Shown here: one piece after another, positions 6,211 to 13,687 of the stretch | Position numbering within the stretch: position 1 is the stretch's first letter | Layout: each line of letters opens with the position of its first letter | Made by a program: the position numbers and the translations under genes | Source: an uncultured Lachnospiraceae bacterium | GTDB taxonomy: Bacteria > Bacillota_A > Clostridia > Lachnospirales > Lachnospiraceae | Assembly (NCBI GenBank): GCA_947175285.1 | Contig: CAMWMM010000070.1 | Span: forward strand, 1 to 13,771 | Length of the DNA: 13,771 nucleotides | Reading direction: 5' to 3' | Notes under the pieces: generated by a model | Told to the model about the DNA's origin: nothing | The model's input: only the letters and a program-made list of their open reading frames with translations | Databases searched by the model: none

Positions 6211-6846
6211 ATGCAGACAGCAGATTACTTAAAAATTTTAAAAGATGAGATTCATTCTGTGGTCTTTGCCACCGTAGATGGAAACGGTCTGCCGGATGCA
6301 AGAGTGATTGATATTATGCTTGCAGATTCTGACAGTCTGTATTTTATAACTGCAAAAGGAAAAGAATTTTACAGACAGCTTATGGAACAGAAATTTGCAG
6401 CTATCAGTGGAATGACAGGAGGAAAGAATTCACTAGATAAAAAAGCCGTTTCGGTTCGTGGTAAAATACGTAATATAGGGAATGAAAAATTGGAAGAAGT
6501 TTTTGCGGAGAATCCCTATATGAATGAGATTTATCCCAGTATGGAAAGCCGGAATGCGCTGGAGGTTTTTCAGATGTATGATGGGCAGGGAGAATACTTT
6601 GATTTATCCGTAAAGCCAATTTACAGAGAGACCTTTTATCTGGGTGAGAACCATGATGCCCATACAAACACACATGGCTTTTATGTTACGGAAAACTGCA
6701 GTCAATGCGGAAAATGCTTTTCAGAATGTCCGCAGAGCTGCATTGATGTTACAGAGGGAAAAATGTCAATCAATCAGGCACATTGTCTGCATTGCGGCAG
6801 ATGTTATGAGATTTGTCCGATGAAAGCAATTTTGAAAAGAGGTTGA
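6211..6846 (+). CDS. PNPOx-like flavin-binding domain fused to a 2x[4Fe-4S] ferredoxin
   Basis: A 211-residue two-domain protein. Residues about 1-145 form a pyridoxamine-phosphate-oxidase-type split barrel (VVFATVDGNGLPDARVIDI, then LYFITAKGKEF), a fold that usually binds FMN, F420 or heme. Residues 158-205 are a bacterial ferredoxin with two complete cluster motifs, CxxCxxCxxxCP at 163-174 and 192-203. It is probably a cytoplasmic redox protein that moves electrons between a flavin and two [4Fe-4S] clusters. The ATG at 6211 has GGAGGG at 6199-6204; an open frame extends upstream to 6121, but that stretch contains operator 2 and has no ribosome binding site. It is first in the operon with SirTM six bases downstream. 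The electron donor and acceptor are unknown. Confidence 0.88.
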   Translation: MQTADYLKILKDEIHSVVFATVDGNGLPDARVIDIMLADSDSLYFITAKGKEFYRQLMEQKFAAISGMTGGKNSLDKKAVSVRGKIRNIGNEKLEEVFAENPYMNEIYPSMESRNALEVFQMYDGQGEYFDLSVKPIYRETFYLGENHDAHTNTHGFYVTENCSQCGKCFSECPQSCIDVTEGKMSINQAHCLHCGRCYEICPMKAILKRG

Positions 6847-6852
6847 TGAATC

Positions 6853-7794
6853 ATGAAGCAAAGTCAGAAAAAGAAGATAGACTGGACACAGTTTTTAAGC
6901 GGTGTTCCTGCCGGAGATTACATTTTTCAGGATATTCCTTATGAAGAACAGATAGAGCAGGCAGCCGCATTAATCGAGGAAAGTGATACTATACTGGTTG
7001 GCGCAGGGGCAGGAGCCTCTGCTGCTGCCGGACTTACTTACAGTGGAAAGCGGTTTACGGATAATTTCAGTGAATTTATAGAAAAATATGGTTCCATGTA
7101 TATGAGGGATATGTATTCGTCCGGTTTTTATCCTTTTCCCACGCAGGAAGCAAAATGGGGATACTGGTCAAAGCATAGTATGATAAATCGTTTTCTGCCG
7201 CCTGCTTTGCCTCTGTACAAACAGCTTTATGAAACCGTAAAAGAAAAAGATTACTTTGTTTTGACAACGAATGTTGACCATCAGTTTCAAAAAGCCGGTT
7301 TTCAGACCGAACGCATCTTTGCAACACAGGGAGATTATGGTAATATCCAATGTGAAAAGGGATGTCATCCTAAGATTTATGATGCAGAGGATATGTTTCA
7401 TCAAATGGATCAGGCAAGACAGGATTGTCTGATTCCGTCAGATATGGTGCCTAAATGTCCGGTCTGTGGCGGTAATATGGCGATGCATCTTCGCTGTGAT
7501 GAGTATTTTGTAGAAGATGAAAACTGGCATGAAGCAGCCGGACGCTATTCTGATTTCCTGAAAAGAATGGAAAAGAAAAAGGGTGTATTGTTAGAACTTG
7601 GCGTTGGATTTAATACGCCGACGATTATTCGTTTCCCTTTTGAAAAAATGGTTCGGGAGAATAAAAATTTGTCTTTAATACGCCTGAATATGAATGAGGC
7701 TGTTGTCCCTGAAAGTTTTGGGAGCAGGGCAATCGGCATTGACGGCGATATGGCAAAGGCAATATCTGATTTAAATAAACACAGCAGAGTATAA
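6853..7794 (+). CDS. SirTM: class M sirtuin, predicted protein ADP-ribosyltransferase
   Basis: A 313-residue Sir2-fold protein. The NAD-binding GAGAGAS is at 50-56, TTNVDHQF at 138-145 carries the conserved Asn140 and Asp142, and ATQGDYG at 157-163 has Gln159 where deacetylating sirtuins have the catalytic His. Zinc ligands are probably Cys167, Cys171, Cys202 and Cys205, and HLRCDEYF (212-219) holds an Arg matching the one described as catalytic in SirTMs. These replacements define the microbial sirtuins linked to macrodomains, which ADP-ribosylate rather than deacetylate. The best studied modify a lipoylated GcvH-L carrier. The macrodomain gene follows after 19 bases, which supports the assignment. 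No GcvH-L or lipoate ligase gene is nearby, so the substrate is open. Confidence 0.9.
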   Translation: MKQSQKKKIDWTQFLSGVPAGDYIFQDIPYEEQIEQAAALIEESDTILVGAGAGASAAAGLTYSGKRFTDNFSEFIEKYGSMYMRDMYSSGFYPFPTQEAKWGYWSKHSMINRFLPPALPLYKQLYETVKEKDYFVLTTNVDHQFQKAGFQTERIFATQGDYGNIQCEKGCHPKIYDAEDMFHQMDQARQDCLIPSDMVPKCPVCGGNMAMHLRCDEYFVEDENWHEAAGRYSDFLKRMEKKKGVLLELGVGFNTPTIIRFPFEKMVRENKNLSLIRLNMNEAVVPESFGSRAIGIDGDMAKAISDLNKHSRV

Positions 7795-7813
7795 AGAAAG
7801 GCTGGTGTCAGCA

Positions 7814-8641
7814 ATGAGTGAAACAGAAAAGACAGATATTCTTTTGGGAAAATTAAAAGAGGATTCTTTGGAATACAAAGAACTTGAAACGACCGGATAC
7901 AGTTTAGAGGAAAAGAAAAATGTAATTCGTTCCCTTATGAATATCCGCATGCCGAGAGTAATTTCTGATGAATTGGTGGATTTGCAGGATGAGTACCTAC
8001 AGGAAGAACTAAAAACAAAGGGTGTTGTATCTTTAGCAGATATTCCGACAATAAAGGAACAATTCGGCACTAAGTCTTCTTATGCGGAAATATTGTCACT
8101 CTGGCAGGGGGATATTACAAGATTGAAAGTCGGTGCGATTGTGAATGCTGCCAATTCGCAGATGCTGGGATGTTTTGTACCTTGTCACAGATGTATTGAC
8201 AATGCCATTCACAGTGCGGCGGGAATGCAGCTTCGGGAGGAATGTAACCATATCATGAGCCGCAGGCGGATGAAATATGGAAAGAATTACGAAGAACCGA
8301 CAGGCACAGCCACATTAACAAACGCCTATAATCTTCCCTGTGATTATGTGATTCACACAGTGGGGCCGATTGTATATGACGGACTGAATGATATGCTTTG
8401 CCAGGATTTGCGAAACTGCTATGAGAATGTTTTGGAGTGTTGTCTGGAACATCACATCAAATCTGTTGCGTTCTGCTGTATTTCAACAGGGGAATTTCAT
8501 TTCCCGAATGATAAGGCGGCAGAAATTGCAGTGGACACAGTAACCGGTTTTTTGGAAAAGCATGATAATTGTATCGAGCGGGTTGTTTTTAATGTATTTA
8601 AAGACAACGACTTAAAACTTTATGAGAGGATTTTTCAATAG
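7814..8641 (+). CDS. Zinc-containing macrodomain protein-ADP-ribose hydrolase
   Basis: A 275-residue macrodomain protein with an N-terminal helical extension of about 90 residues. The ADP-ribose-binding core runs from LWQGDITRL (97-104) through IVNAANSQMLGC (109-120) to the loop ISTGEFHFP (223-231). Cys120, His125 and Cys127 (GCFVPCHRC) have the C-x4-H-x-C spacing of the zinc site of SirTM-linked macrodomains, where zinc helps position the substrate. Such enzymes remove ADP-ribose placed by the partner sirtuin. The ATG at 7814 is 12 bases after AAAGG, better than a GTG at 7805 three bases after it. It is the last gene of the operon; no terminator follows, so some readthrough into the sensor kinase genes is possible. 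Confidence 0.92.
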   Translation: MSETEKTDILLGKLKEDSLEYKELETTGYSLEEKKNVIRSLMNIRMPRVISDELVDLQDEYLQEELKTKGVVSLADIPTIKEQFGTKSSYAEILSLWQGDITRLKVGAIVNAANSQMLGCFVPCHRCIDNAIHSAAGMQLREECNHIMSRRRMKYGKNYEEPTGTATLTNAYNLPCDYVIHTVGPIVYDGLNDMLCQDLRNCYENVLECCLEHHIKSVAFCCISTGEFHFPNDKAAEIAVDTVTGFLEKHDNCIERVVFNVFKDNDLKLYERIFQ

Positions 8642-8653
8642 TGCTTCGGATAG

Positions 8654-8682
8654 TTGAAAAACAGCAGTGGAAATAGTAAGAT
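8654..8682 (+). promoter_or_regulatory. Predicted promoter of the two-component system
   Basis: TTGAAA (8654-8659) and TAAGAT (8677-8682) are spaced by 17 bases, 34 bases before the kinase ATG. Direct repeats ATAGTTG flank it at 8650-8656 and 8692-8698. The match is moderate; cotranscription from the SirTM operon is an alternative. Confidence 0.45.
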
Positions 8683-8715
8683 AAAAACGAAATAGTTGTA
8701 AAAGGAGTATAAATT

Positions 8716-10074
8716 ATGTCTCTTGCATTTCGATTGTTTGTTTTTATTGCTGTTTATATTTTACAGGGGCTTGGTATGTTCTGGCTGAGCGTCGGAATCG
8801 TTGGAAAGAAAGTACGGAAGGTTCCTTTTTTACTCTATGCTGTTTTGACATCAATCATCTATCTCTTAAACGCCGGCGGACTGGTATTTGCAGAGGATGC
8901 AAACTTTGATTTGTTTGTGTTGATAGTTACATTTATAAGTGCCACGATGGAAGTGGCTGTTCTTGGCATATTAATATGGAAATGTTATGATATTCCGGTT
9001 TTACAGGGAATAGAAGCGGCGATGCTCAGCCACTTTGTTATTTATACGGCAGATGATGTGGTGTCACAGGCGGCAGCAACTTACAGCCCCTTGTTTGACA
9101 GAATGTATTTCTATACTTTTATTACGATTGTACTTCCTAAGTTATGGGCATTTTTCGTTGCATTTCTGGCAGCATATGTTTTAAGAAAGAGCGGGTTCTA
9201 CCGCTACTTTTCCTCTCTGTTTTACAACAAAATAAAAGTTGCTTTGATTATGACGGTCAGTTATGCGCTGATGTTTGTTTGGACAATCATTGACTGGTTT
9301 TATCCGGATGCGGAACCGAACGCTCTGTATGCTATTTTCTTTTTCTCCCTGATTACAGTGGTCTTATTGTGGGTACAGTTTATGGCAATGTATACGGCAG
9401 GTCAGGAAAAGATACATGTACAAGAAGAGACTATAGCACAACAGCAGGCGCATATGGAGTTATTGGAGGAATTACAGCAGGAAATCCGGGCTTTCCGGCA
9501 TGATGTGACGAATCTTTTTTCAGGATTAACGCTGCAGGCACAGGAGGGCGATTTGGATGGCATACAGGAATTTATGAAAAAGACGAGCGGCTACTTTGAT
9601 GAAAAGTTAGGTAATGAGATTAAGCAGATGGATGGTCTGAATAATATAAAGCTTTATCCGGTTCGCAGCCTGCTTACCGCTAAACTGGCAGCAATGCGTC
9701 AGAAACATATTCAGAGTGCTTTGGAGGTACTTTATCCGGTGCAGGAGAGACAGATGATGGAGACCGCAGATATTCTGAGGGGATTAGGCATCCTGATTGA
9801 TAATGCCATGGAAGCCGTTCCCGGAAAGAATGGGGAGATTCGTCTTGTCATGCTACAGGAAGAGAAAGAGCTTTATATAGCAGTCGTGAATAATTATGAT
9901 GTAGCGCCGGATTTAAGCGCTTTATCTGAAAAAGGATATACCACGAAAGGAAGCGGCCGTGGCACCGGACTTTCCAGTTATCGTAAAATCATATCCCGTT
10001 ATCCGGGCTGTGTCTCAAGAACCTATTTACGAGATGGATTTTTCGTTCAGGAGCTTCATGTACCGGCGGTATAA
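8716..10074 (+). CDS. AgrC/BlpH-type sensor histidine kinase (GHKL)
   Basis: The 452-residue protein has a polytopic N-terminal sensor of about six membrane segments within residues 1-226, a coiled linker (about 230-258) and a GHKL-type kinase core. The phospho-accepting His262 is in FRHDVTNL, the N box is IDNAMEAV with Asn363, and the glycine-rich GSGRGTGLSSY is at 412-422. This is the HPK10 subfamily, whose characterised members sense exported peptides. No AgrB/AgrD-like or bacteriocin peptide gene is visible in the window, so the ligand is unknown. AAAGGAG at 8701-8707 precedes the ATG by eight bases. The response regulator gene starts 24 bases after its stop and is the cognate partner. 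Confidence 0.92.
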   Translation: MSLAFRLFVFIAVYILQGLGMFWLSVGIVGKKVRKVPFLLYAVLTSIIYLLNAGGLVFAEDANFDLFVLIVTFISATMEVAVLGILIWKCYDIPVLQGIEAAMLSHFVIYTADDVVSQAAATYSPLFDRMYFYTFITIVLPKLWAFFVAFLAAYVLRKSGFYRYFSSLFYNKIKVALIMTVSYALMFVWTIIDWFYPDAEPNALYAIFFFSLITVVLLWVQFMAMYTAGQEKIHVQEETIAQQQAHMELLEELQQEIRAFRHDVTNLFSGLTLQAQEGDLDGIQEFMKKTSGYFDEKLGNEIKQMDGLNNIKLYPVRSLLTAKLAAMRQKHIQSALEVLYPVQERQMMETADILRGLGILIDNAMEAVPGKNGEIRLVMLQEEKELYIAVVNNYDVAPDLSALSEKGYTTKGSGRGTGLSSYRKIISRYPGCVSRTYLRDGFFVQELHVPAV

Positions 10075-10098
10075 TGTAAATCGACAGGAGAAAAGATT

Positions 10099-10830
10099 AT
10101 GATTCCCGTATATATTTGTGACGATGAGCAGGCAATCAGCGCGCGCCTTGAAAAAATCATATCGGATCAGATTATGATTCTGGACGGTGATATGGGACCG
10201 GTGCGGACGGCGGACTGTCCGGCAAAGCTGTTGGAATTGCAGCGGCAGGATACGGTTCCCGCAATCTATTTTTTGGATATTGATTTTCCGGGAGAAATGA
10301 GCGGTCTAACGCTTGCGCAGGAACTGAGACGCTACGATCCAAGAGGATTTATTGTTTTTATTACAGCGCATGGTGATTTGGCATTTGAGACATTTCGTTT
10401 GCGATTGGAGGCTTTGGACTATATTGTAAAAGGAGATTATGATGCAATGTCCGTGCGGGTGCAGGACTGCCTTGTCAGCATTCAGGACAGGCTTCGCAAT
10501 GAGCCTGCGGGACAGGGAAGATATTGTACGTTAAAATTATTTGATACCGTGCGGCATATTCCAATGGAGGATATTTTATATTTTGAAGCATTAGGTTACA
10601 AACATACGCTGCGTCTGCATCTGATAAATGAACTGTTGGAATTCAACAGTAGTCTTGACCATTTCGGTGAGCAGCTTGGGGAGGGATTCTGGAGATGCCA
10701 TAGGGGATTTCTGGTGAATCGTGAACATATCCGGGCAGTGCATCTGAAAGAACAGAGCGTGGAACTGGACACGGGTGAGCAAATTCCCCTGTCTCGCAAG
10801 GCGAAGTCTGCCATTCGCGAAGCCAAATGA
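10099..10830 (+). CDS. LytTR-family response regulator
   Basis: A 243-residue AgrA-type regulator. The receiver domain (about 1-125) has the acidic pair Asp8-Asp9, phosphorylation site Asp60 in YFLDIDFPG, the Thr of FITA at 89 and Lys111 in YIVKGD. The LytTR DNA-binding domain (about 145-240) contains the usual FEALGYKHTLRLH and FWRCHRGFLVN segments. LytTR proteins bind direct repeats in the major groove at promoters. CAGGAG (10085-10090 region) precedes the ATG. It is phosphorylated by the kinase encoded just upstream. Its targets are not visible, except possibly its own promoter and the small gene that follows. Confidence 0.93.
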   Translation: MIPVYICDDEQAISARLEKIISDQIMILDGDMGPVRTADCPAKLLELQRQDTVPAIYFLDIDFPGEMSGLTLAQELRRYDPRGFIVFITAHGDLAFETFRLRLEALDYIVKGDYDAMSVRVQDCLVSIQDRLRNEPAGQGRYCTLKLFDTVRHIPMEDILYFEALGYKHTLRLHLINELLEFNSSLDHFGEQLGEGFWRCHRGFLVNREHIRAVHLKEQSVELDTGEQIPLSRKAKSAIREAK

Positions 10831-10910
10831 ACAATCTGCGAAAGAAATGCGCTATGAAAAAGTATCATTGCTATAATGAGTTCATCATCAAACAAAGGAG
10901 CGTGACCATT

Positions 10911-11375
10911 ATGGCAAATACAAAAAGAATAAACCAGGTTTTAGAAAAATTGAATTATGAACCGGAGGAGGGAAAGGCAATCGTTGTTTCTTATGCGCCG
11001 GAAAATTTGAGCGACAGGATACGAAAGTTTTTTTGCAGTAGTTTCTGCTACTATAACTTTTTCGCTTTAGCTTTTTGCAAGGAATCTATTGTACTGCTTC
11101 CGTTTTCTTCTTACTGGGCGGATGTGAAAAAGAAAGTAACGTTGGAACTTCCGTTTTCTTCCATTCGCGGAGTAGAGGTGTCAGAGTCAGGATTAGATTA
11201 TCGTATTGATATTCAGCTTGATAATGAGGTCATTTCACTGACGGCGCAGCAGGCGGAATTAAGCGCACTTCGTACTTCGGGAGCTTTGAGTCTAGAAGAT
11301 TATACATTCATTCATAACTGGCATACAAAGAATTTAAAAGGAACACTGCAGGCGTTGCAGGATCTTGGGTGTTGA
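10911..11375 (+). CDS. Small conserved-looking protein of unknown function
   Basis: A 154-residue protein that I do not recognise. It starts with a short helical segment. Around residues 40-64 lies a hydrophobic, Phe/Cys-rich stretch (YYNFFALAF). An alternating strand pattern follows (about 76-112, such as ELPFSSIRGVEVSESGLDYR) and ends in a helix. The strand-rich part followed by a helix is reminiscent of a small PH-like domain, but this is only a visual impression. AAAGGAG (10894-10900) lies ten bases before the ATG at 10911, so I reject the in-frame ATG at 10827 that overlaps the response regulator stop. It is last in the two-component operon and ends at a terminator, so it may be an output or accessory protein of that system. 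Confidence 0.75.
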   Translation: MANTKRINQVLEKLNYEPEEGKAIVVSYAPENLSDRIRKFFCSSFCYYNFFALAFCKESIVLLPFSSYWADVKKKVTLELPFSSIRGVEVSESGLDYRIDIQLDNEVISLTAQQAELSALRTSGALSLEDYTFIHNWHTKNLKGTLQALQDLGC

Positions 11376-11382
11376 TACGCGA

Positions 11383-11420
11383 TGGAATCGCCTTACGGGC
11401 GATTCCACATTTTATTATAT
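11383..11420 (+). terminator. Intrinsic terminator of the two-component operon
   Basis: A perfect 10-bp stem TGGAATCGCC (11383-11392) with GGCGATTCCA (11398-11407), five-base loop, is followed by a T-rich tract (11410-11420, interrupted by A). It lies eight bases after the stop at 11375, between convergent operons. Only the plus-strand side is T-rich. Confidence 0.8.
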
Positions 11421-11927
11421 TTCTGTCTTCAGCAGAGAGTACATCTTCATGTCGATAACTTTACCGTTTTTGACAGCATTATTTCTCAATGTACCCTCAT
11501 ATTGAAATCCTGCTTTTTCAAGCACTTTGCAAGACGCGGTATTATATGCAAAAGGCTCTGCGTAAATACGAATAATATCACTTTTACTGAAAACGTATTC
11601 GCAAATTTGCTTTACTGCTTCGGTCATAATTCCTCTGCCCCAATAATCTTCTGCAATGTAATATCCCAACTCGGCAGTCCGTCTGTGAATGTTTCCTTGA
11701 CGAAAAACACCAATACTGCCAATCACTTTATTGTCTACTGTAATGGCAAATGCAAATGTTTCATTTTCATCTGCGGAAAGCATAGCAGAAATAAAATCCC
11801 TTCCATCTTGCTCTGTGTAAGGGTAAGGCAATCCGTCTCGAAGATTATCTTGTATTTTGGGATTGGAAAGAGCTGCAGCCAAATCTTTTGCATCTGATAA
11901 TTGCCATTTTCTTATTTTACAAATCAT
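11415..11927 (-). CDS. GNAT-family N-acetyltransferase (RimJ/RimL-like)
   Basis: A 170-residue acetyltransferase of the RimJ/RimL type. The acetyl-CoA pyrophosphate loop is WGRGIMTEA (96-104), preceded by the strand AELGYYIAEDY, and the C-terminal YNTASCKVLEKAGFQYEG is typical of this subfamily. It should transfer acetyl from acetyl-CoA to an amine, in relatives a ribosomal protein N terminus, a small molecule or an antibiotic. A start at 11927 follows the ABC-F stop by one base, with AGAGG nine bases before the ATG, so translation is coupled to the ABC-F gene. The pairing with a ribosome-protection protein makes a drug- or ribosome-related role plausible, but the substrate is not evident. 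Confidence 0.9.
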   Translation of the reverse strand: MICKIRKWQLSDAKDLAAALSNPKIQDNLRDGLPYPYTEQDGRDFISAMLSADENETFAFAITVDNKVIGSIGVFRQGNIHRRTAELGYYIAEDYWGRGIMTEAVKQICEYVFSKSDIIRIYAEPFAYNTASCKVLEKAGFQYEGTLRNNAVKNGKVIDMKMYSLLKTEI

Positions 11928-11928
11928 T

Positions 11929-13458
11929 TTATTCTACCTCTTTTATTAATTCTATATAAACCAGACCGTTTTCACGAAGTTCATATATTTTATCGCAGAC
12001 TTCAGCCAGATACTTTCTATCATGGGATATGCTGATGATAGTGCCGCCAAACCCACGGAGGGCGGCTCTGACAACAGGACCTGAGAGAGGACTGAAATTT
12101 CGGGTGGGTTCGTCCAGCAGCAGTACATCCGCCCTGTGCAGTACCATATCGAGAAAAAGTATTTTCGCTTTTTGTCCGCCGCTGAGATTGCCGATTTTAC
12201 CGGTCATCTCTTCATGGGTAAATTTCATGCCGCCCATGTAGGTTCTGGCTTTTGTTACATCAGCCTTTGTATAATTTTCTGCGAGATACTGGATAGGAGT
12301 TTTGTCAAAATCAAGTACTTCAGAGTAGTTCTGCGGCATAAATGCAGCTGTTATGTCACGCCTGTTTTTAAGTTCGTCCCACAGTATCCCAAGCAGTGTC
12401 GACTTTCCGGCGCCATTCCTGCCGGTAATGCCGATATGTTCGCCTCCGGAGACAGAAAGCCGAAGGTTTCGGGATAAAACACGCTCTCCGATACACAGCT
12501 TATCAGATGAAAAATCAAGCACTGTCTTGCCGGAGGGCAGATGAATAGACTCGTCAAATTTGGCCAGAATAGCTTCCTCTTCTTGTGGAAAATCCGTAAA
12601 ATTCTCTTTTTCCCGCTCAAAACGCTTGCCCATGGAAAGTACGGAGTGCATCTTCTTTTTCAGGCGTTTTGCTACACCGGGACTCTGTCTTGAGATGACT
12701 TCCTGTTCGTGGTTAACACGATTGTAAATCCTTCGCCATTTTTCCATCTGCTTGTCATAGTCATCCCGCTGTTTCTGTGCTACCTGCTCTTGATGAGCAA
12801 AGGAACTGCGTCGGCGTAACAGGTATTCGCGGTATGGACAGTGTGCGACAGAAATGCGGCATTTGGTTTTACGGATAATCTGCTCCATGTGGACAATCAC
12901 ATTCGCCGTATTTTCAATGAGAGTTTCATCATGTGAAATATAAAGGATAGTCAGCCTGCTTCCAGCAATAAAAGATTCAAGCCACTGCAGCGTGGAAATA
13001 TCCAAATCATTTGTGGGTTCGTCAAGAAGCAGTACATCCGGTTCATCCATAAGCAGCCTTGCAAGCTGCACCTTCACCTTTTCACCGCCGGAAAGCGTGG
13101 CTAGCTTCTGGTCGGATAAGATAAAATCAATGGACAATCCCAGCTTTGCCAAAACATCCGTGTGCATATAATACTCTGTGGTTTCAAAGTATTCCGCCAG
13201 TGAAAGTGTACCGAAGCTTTCATCCATGGTCTGGGGAAGATAGGCTGTTTTGCCTTTTGTAGTGACATTGCCGGAACAGTCGCAGTACTTTTCTATGAGC
13301 GTCCGCTGATAAATAAATTTTAAAAGGGTAGATTTCCCATTTCCCTCTTCCCCGATTATGACAGCTTTTTCGCCACGGTTTAACGTAAAGGAAAAATCAT
13401 CAACAATGGTTCTTCCGTCATTTTTAAGATTGATTGTTATATTTTTTAACTCTAACAT
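11929..13458 (-). CDS. ABC-F ribosomal protection protein (antibiotic-resistance type)
   Basis: A 509-residue protein with two ATPase domains and no membrane segments. Domain 1 has Walker A GEEGNGKST (36-44), signature LSGGE (122-126) and Walker B LLLDEP with Glu147. Domain 2 has Walker A GRNGAGKST (346-354), signature LSGGQ (425-429) and LLLDEP with Glu450. The helical linker (about 190-310) is basic and charged, as in proteins that reach the ribosomal peptidyl-transferase centre. DEPTRNFSPLS in the second domain is shared by Lsa/Vga-like resistance proteins and departs from the DEPTNHLD of housekeeping members. It probably displaces lincosamide, pleuromutilin or streptogramin A-type drugs from the E site. 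GGAGG (13465-13469) lies six bases before the ATG. A 270-base leader with a tiny uORF suggests drug-responsive control. Confidence 0.92.
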   Translation of the reverse strand: MLELKNITINLKNDGRTIVDDFSFTLNRGEKAVIIGEEGNGKSTLLKFIYQRTLIEKYCDCSGNVTTKGKTAYLPQTMDESFGTLSLAEYFETTEYYMHTDVLAKLGLSIDFILSDQKLATLSGGEKVKVQLARLLMDEPDVLLLDEPTNDLDISTLQWLESFIAGSRLTILYISHDETLIENTANVIVHMEQIIRKTKCRISVAHCPYREYLLRRRSSFAHQEQVAQKQRDDYDKQMEKWRRIYNRVNHEQEVISRQSPGVAKRLKKKMHSVLSMGKRFEREKENFTDFPQEEEAILAKFDESIHLPSGKTVLDFSSDKLCIGERVLSRNLRLSVSGGEHIGITGRNGAGKSTLLGILWDELKNRRDITAAFMPQNYSEVLDFDKTPIQYLAENYTKADVTKARTYMGGMKFTHEEMTGKIGNLSGGQKAKILFLDMVLHRADVLLLDEPTRNFSPLSGPVVRAALRGFGGTIISISHDRKYLAEVCDKIYELRENGLVYIELIKEVE

Positions 13459-13490
13459 AATATACCTCCATACAAAAATAGTTCCACCTC

Positions 13491-13513
13491 CGATAGCGAA
13501 TCAAGGCATATCG
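13491..13513 (-). promoter_or_regulatory. Hairpin adjoining an upstream Shine-Dalgarno sequence
   Basis: On the minus strand CGATATGC (13506-13513) pairs with GCTATCG (13491-13497) with one bulged T and a loop of eight. Its 3' arm ends at the first G of GGAGGTGG (13484-13491), so the fold could mask that ribosome binding site, which lies 13 bases before an out-of-frame ATG at 13471. Confidence 0.4.
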
Positions 13514-13687
13514 AAAATGGCACCATCTATTGTGCACATAAAAAGGTATCCTGAAAAAAGCAAAAAAGCACAACAAATGATAAACTGTCATAAAACAGCA
13601 AGTAACCCAAATCCCAACAGCAAAACAAGCCCGGTATGCAGTCAGCATACTTACAGACATGGCGATTCACTATCTTAAAAATTTGAA

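Noticed and set aside
10827..10910. N-terminal extension of the 154-residue protein overlapping the response regulator stop
   Set aside because: AAAGGAG at 10894-10900 is well placed for the ATG at 10911, and no such signal precedes 10827.
11383..11407. Bidirectional terminator serving the minus-strand GNAT gene
   Set aside because: The stem is symmetric, but the minus-strand side is not followed by a T-rich tract.
11382..11897. 171-codon plus-strand open frame
   Set aside because: It lies opposite the GNAT gene, starts at the terminator stem and lacks a ribosome binding site.
13545..13568. Intrinsic terminator at the T6 tracts in the ABC-F leader
   Set aside because: I found no stable stem directly upstream of the tracts on the minus strand, so I do not call an attenuator terminator.
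13424..13660. 78-codon minus-strand frame rich in Cys, Phe, Tyr and Trp in the ABC-F leader
   Set aside because: The ATG at 13660 has no ribosome binding site and the frame runs out of phase across the ABC-F start. I treat the stretch as leader RNA, keeping only the short 3' start at 13471 as an observation.
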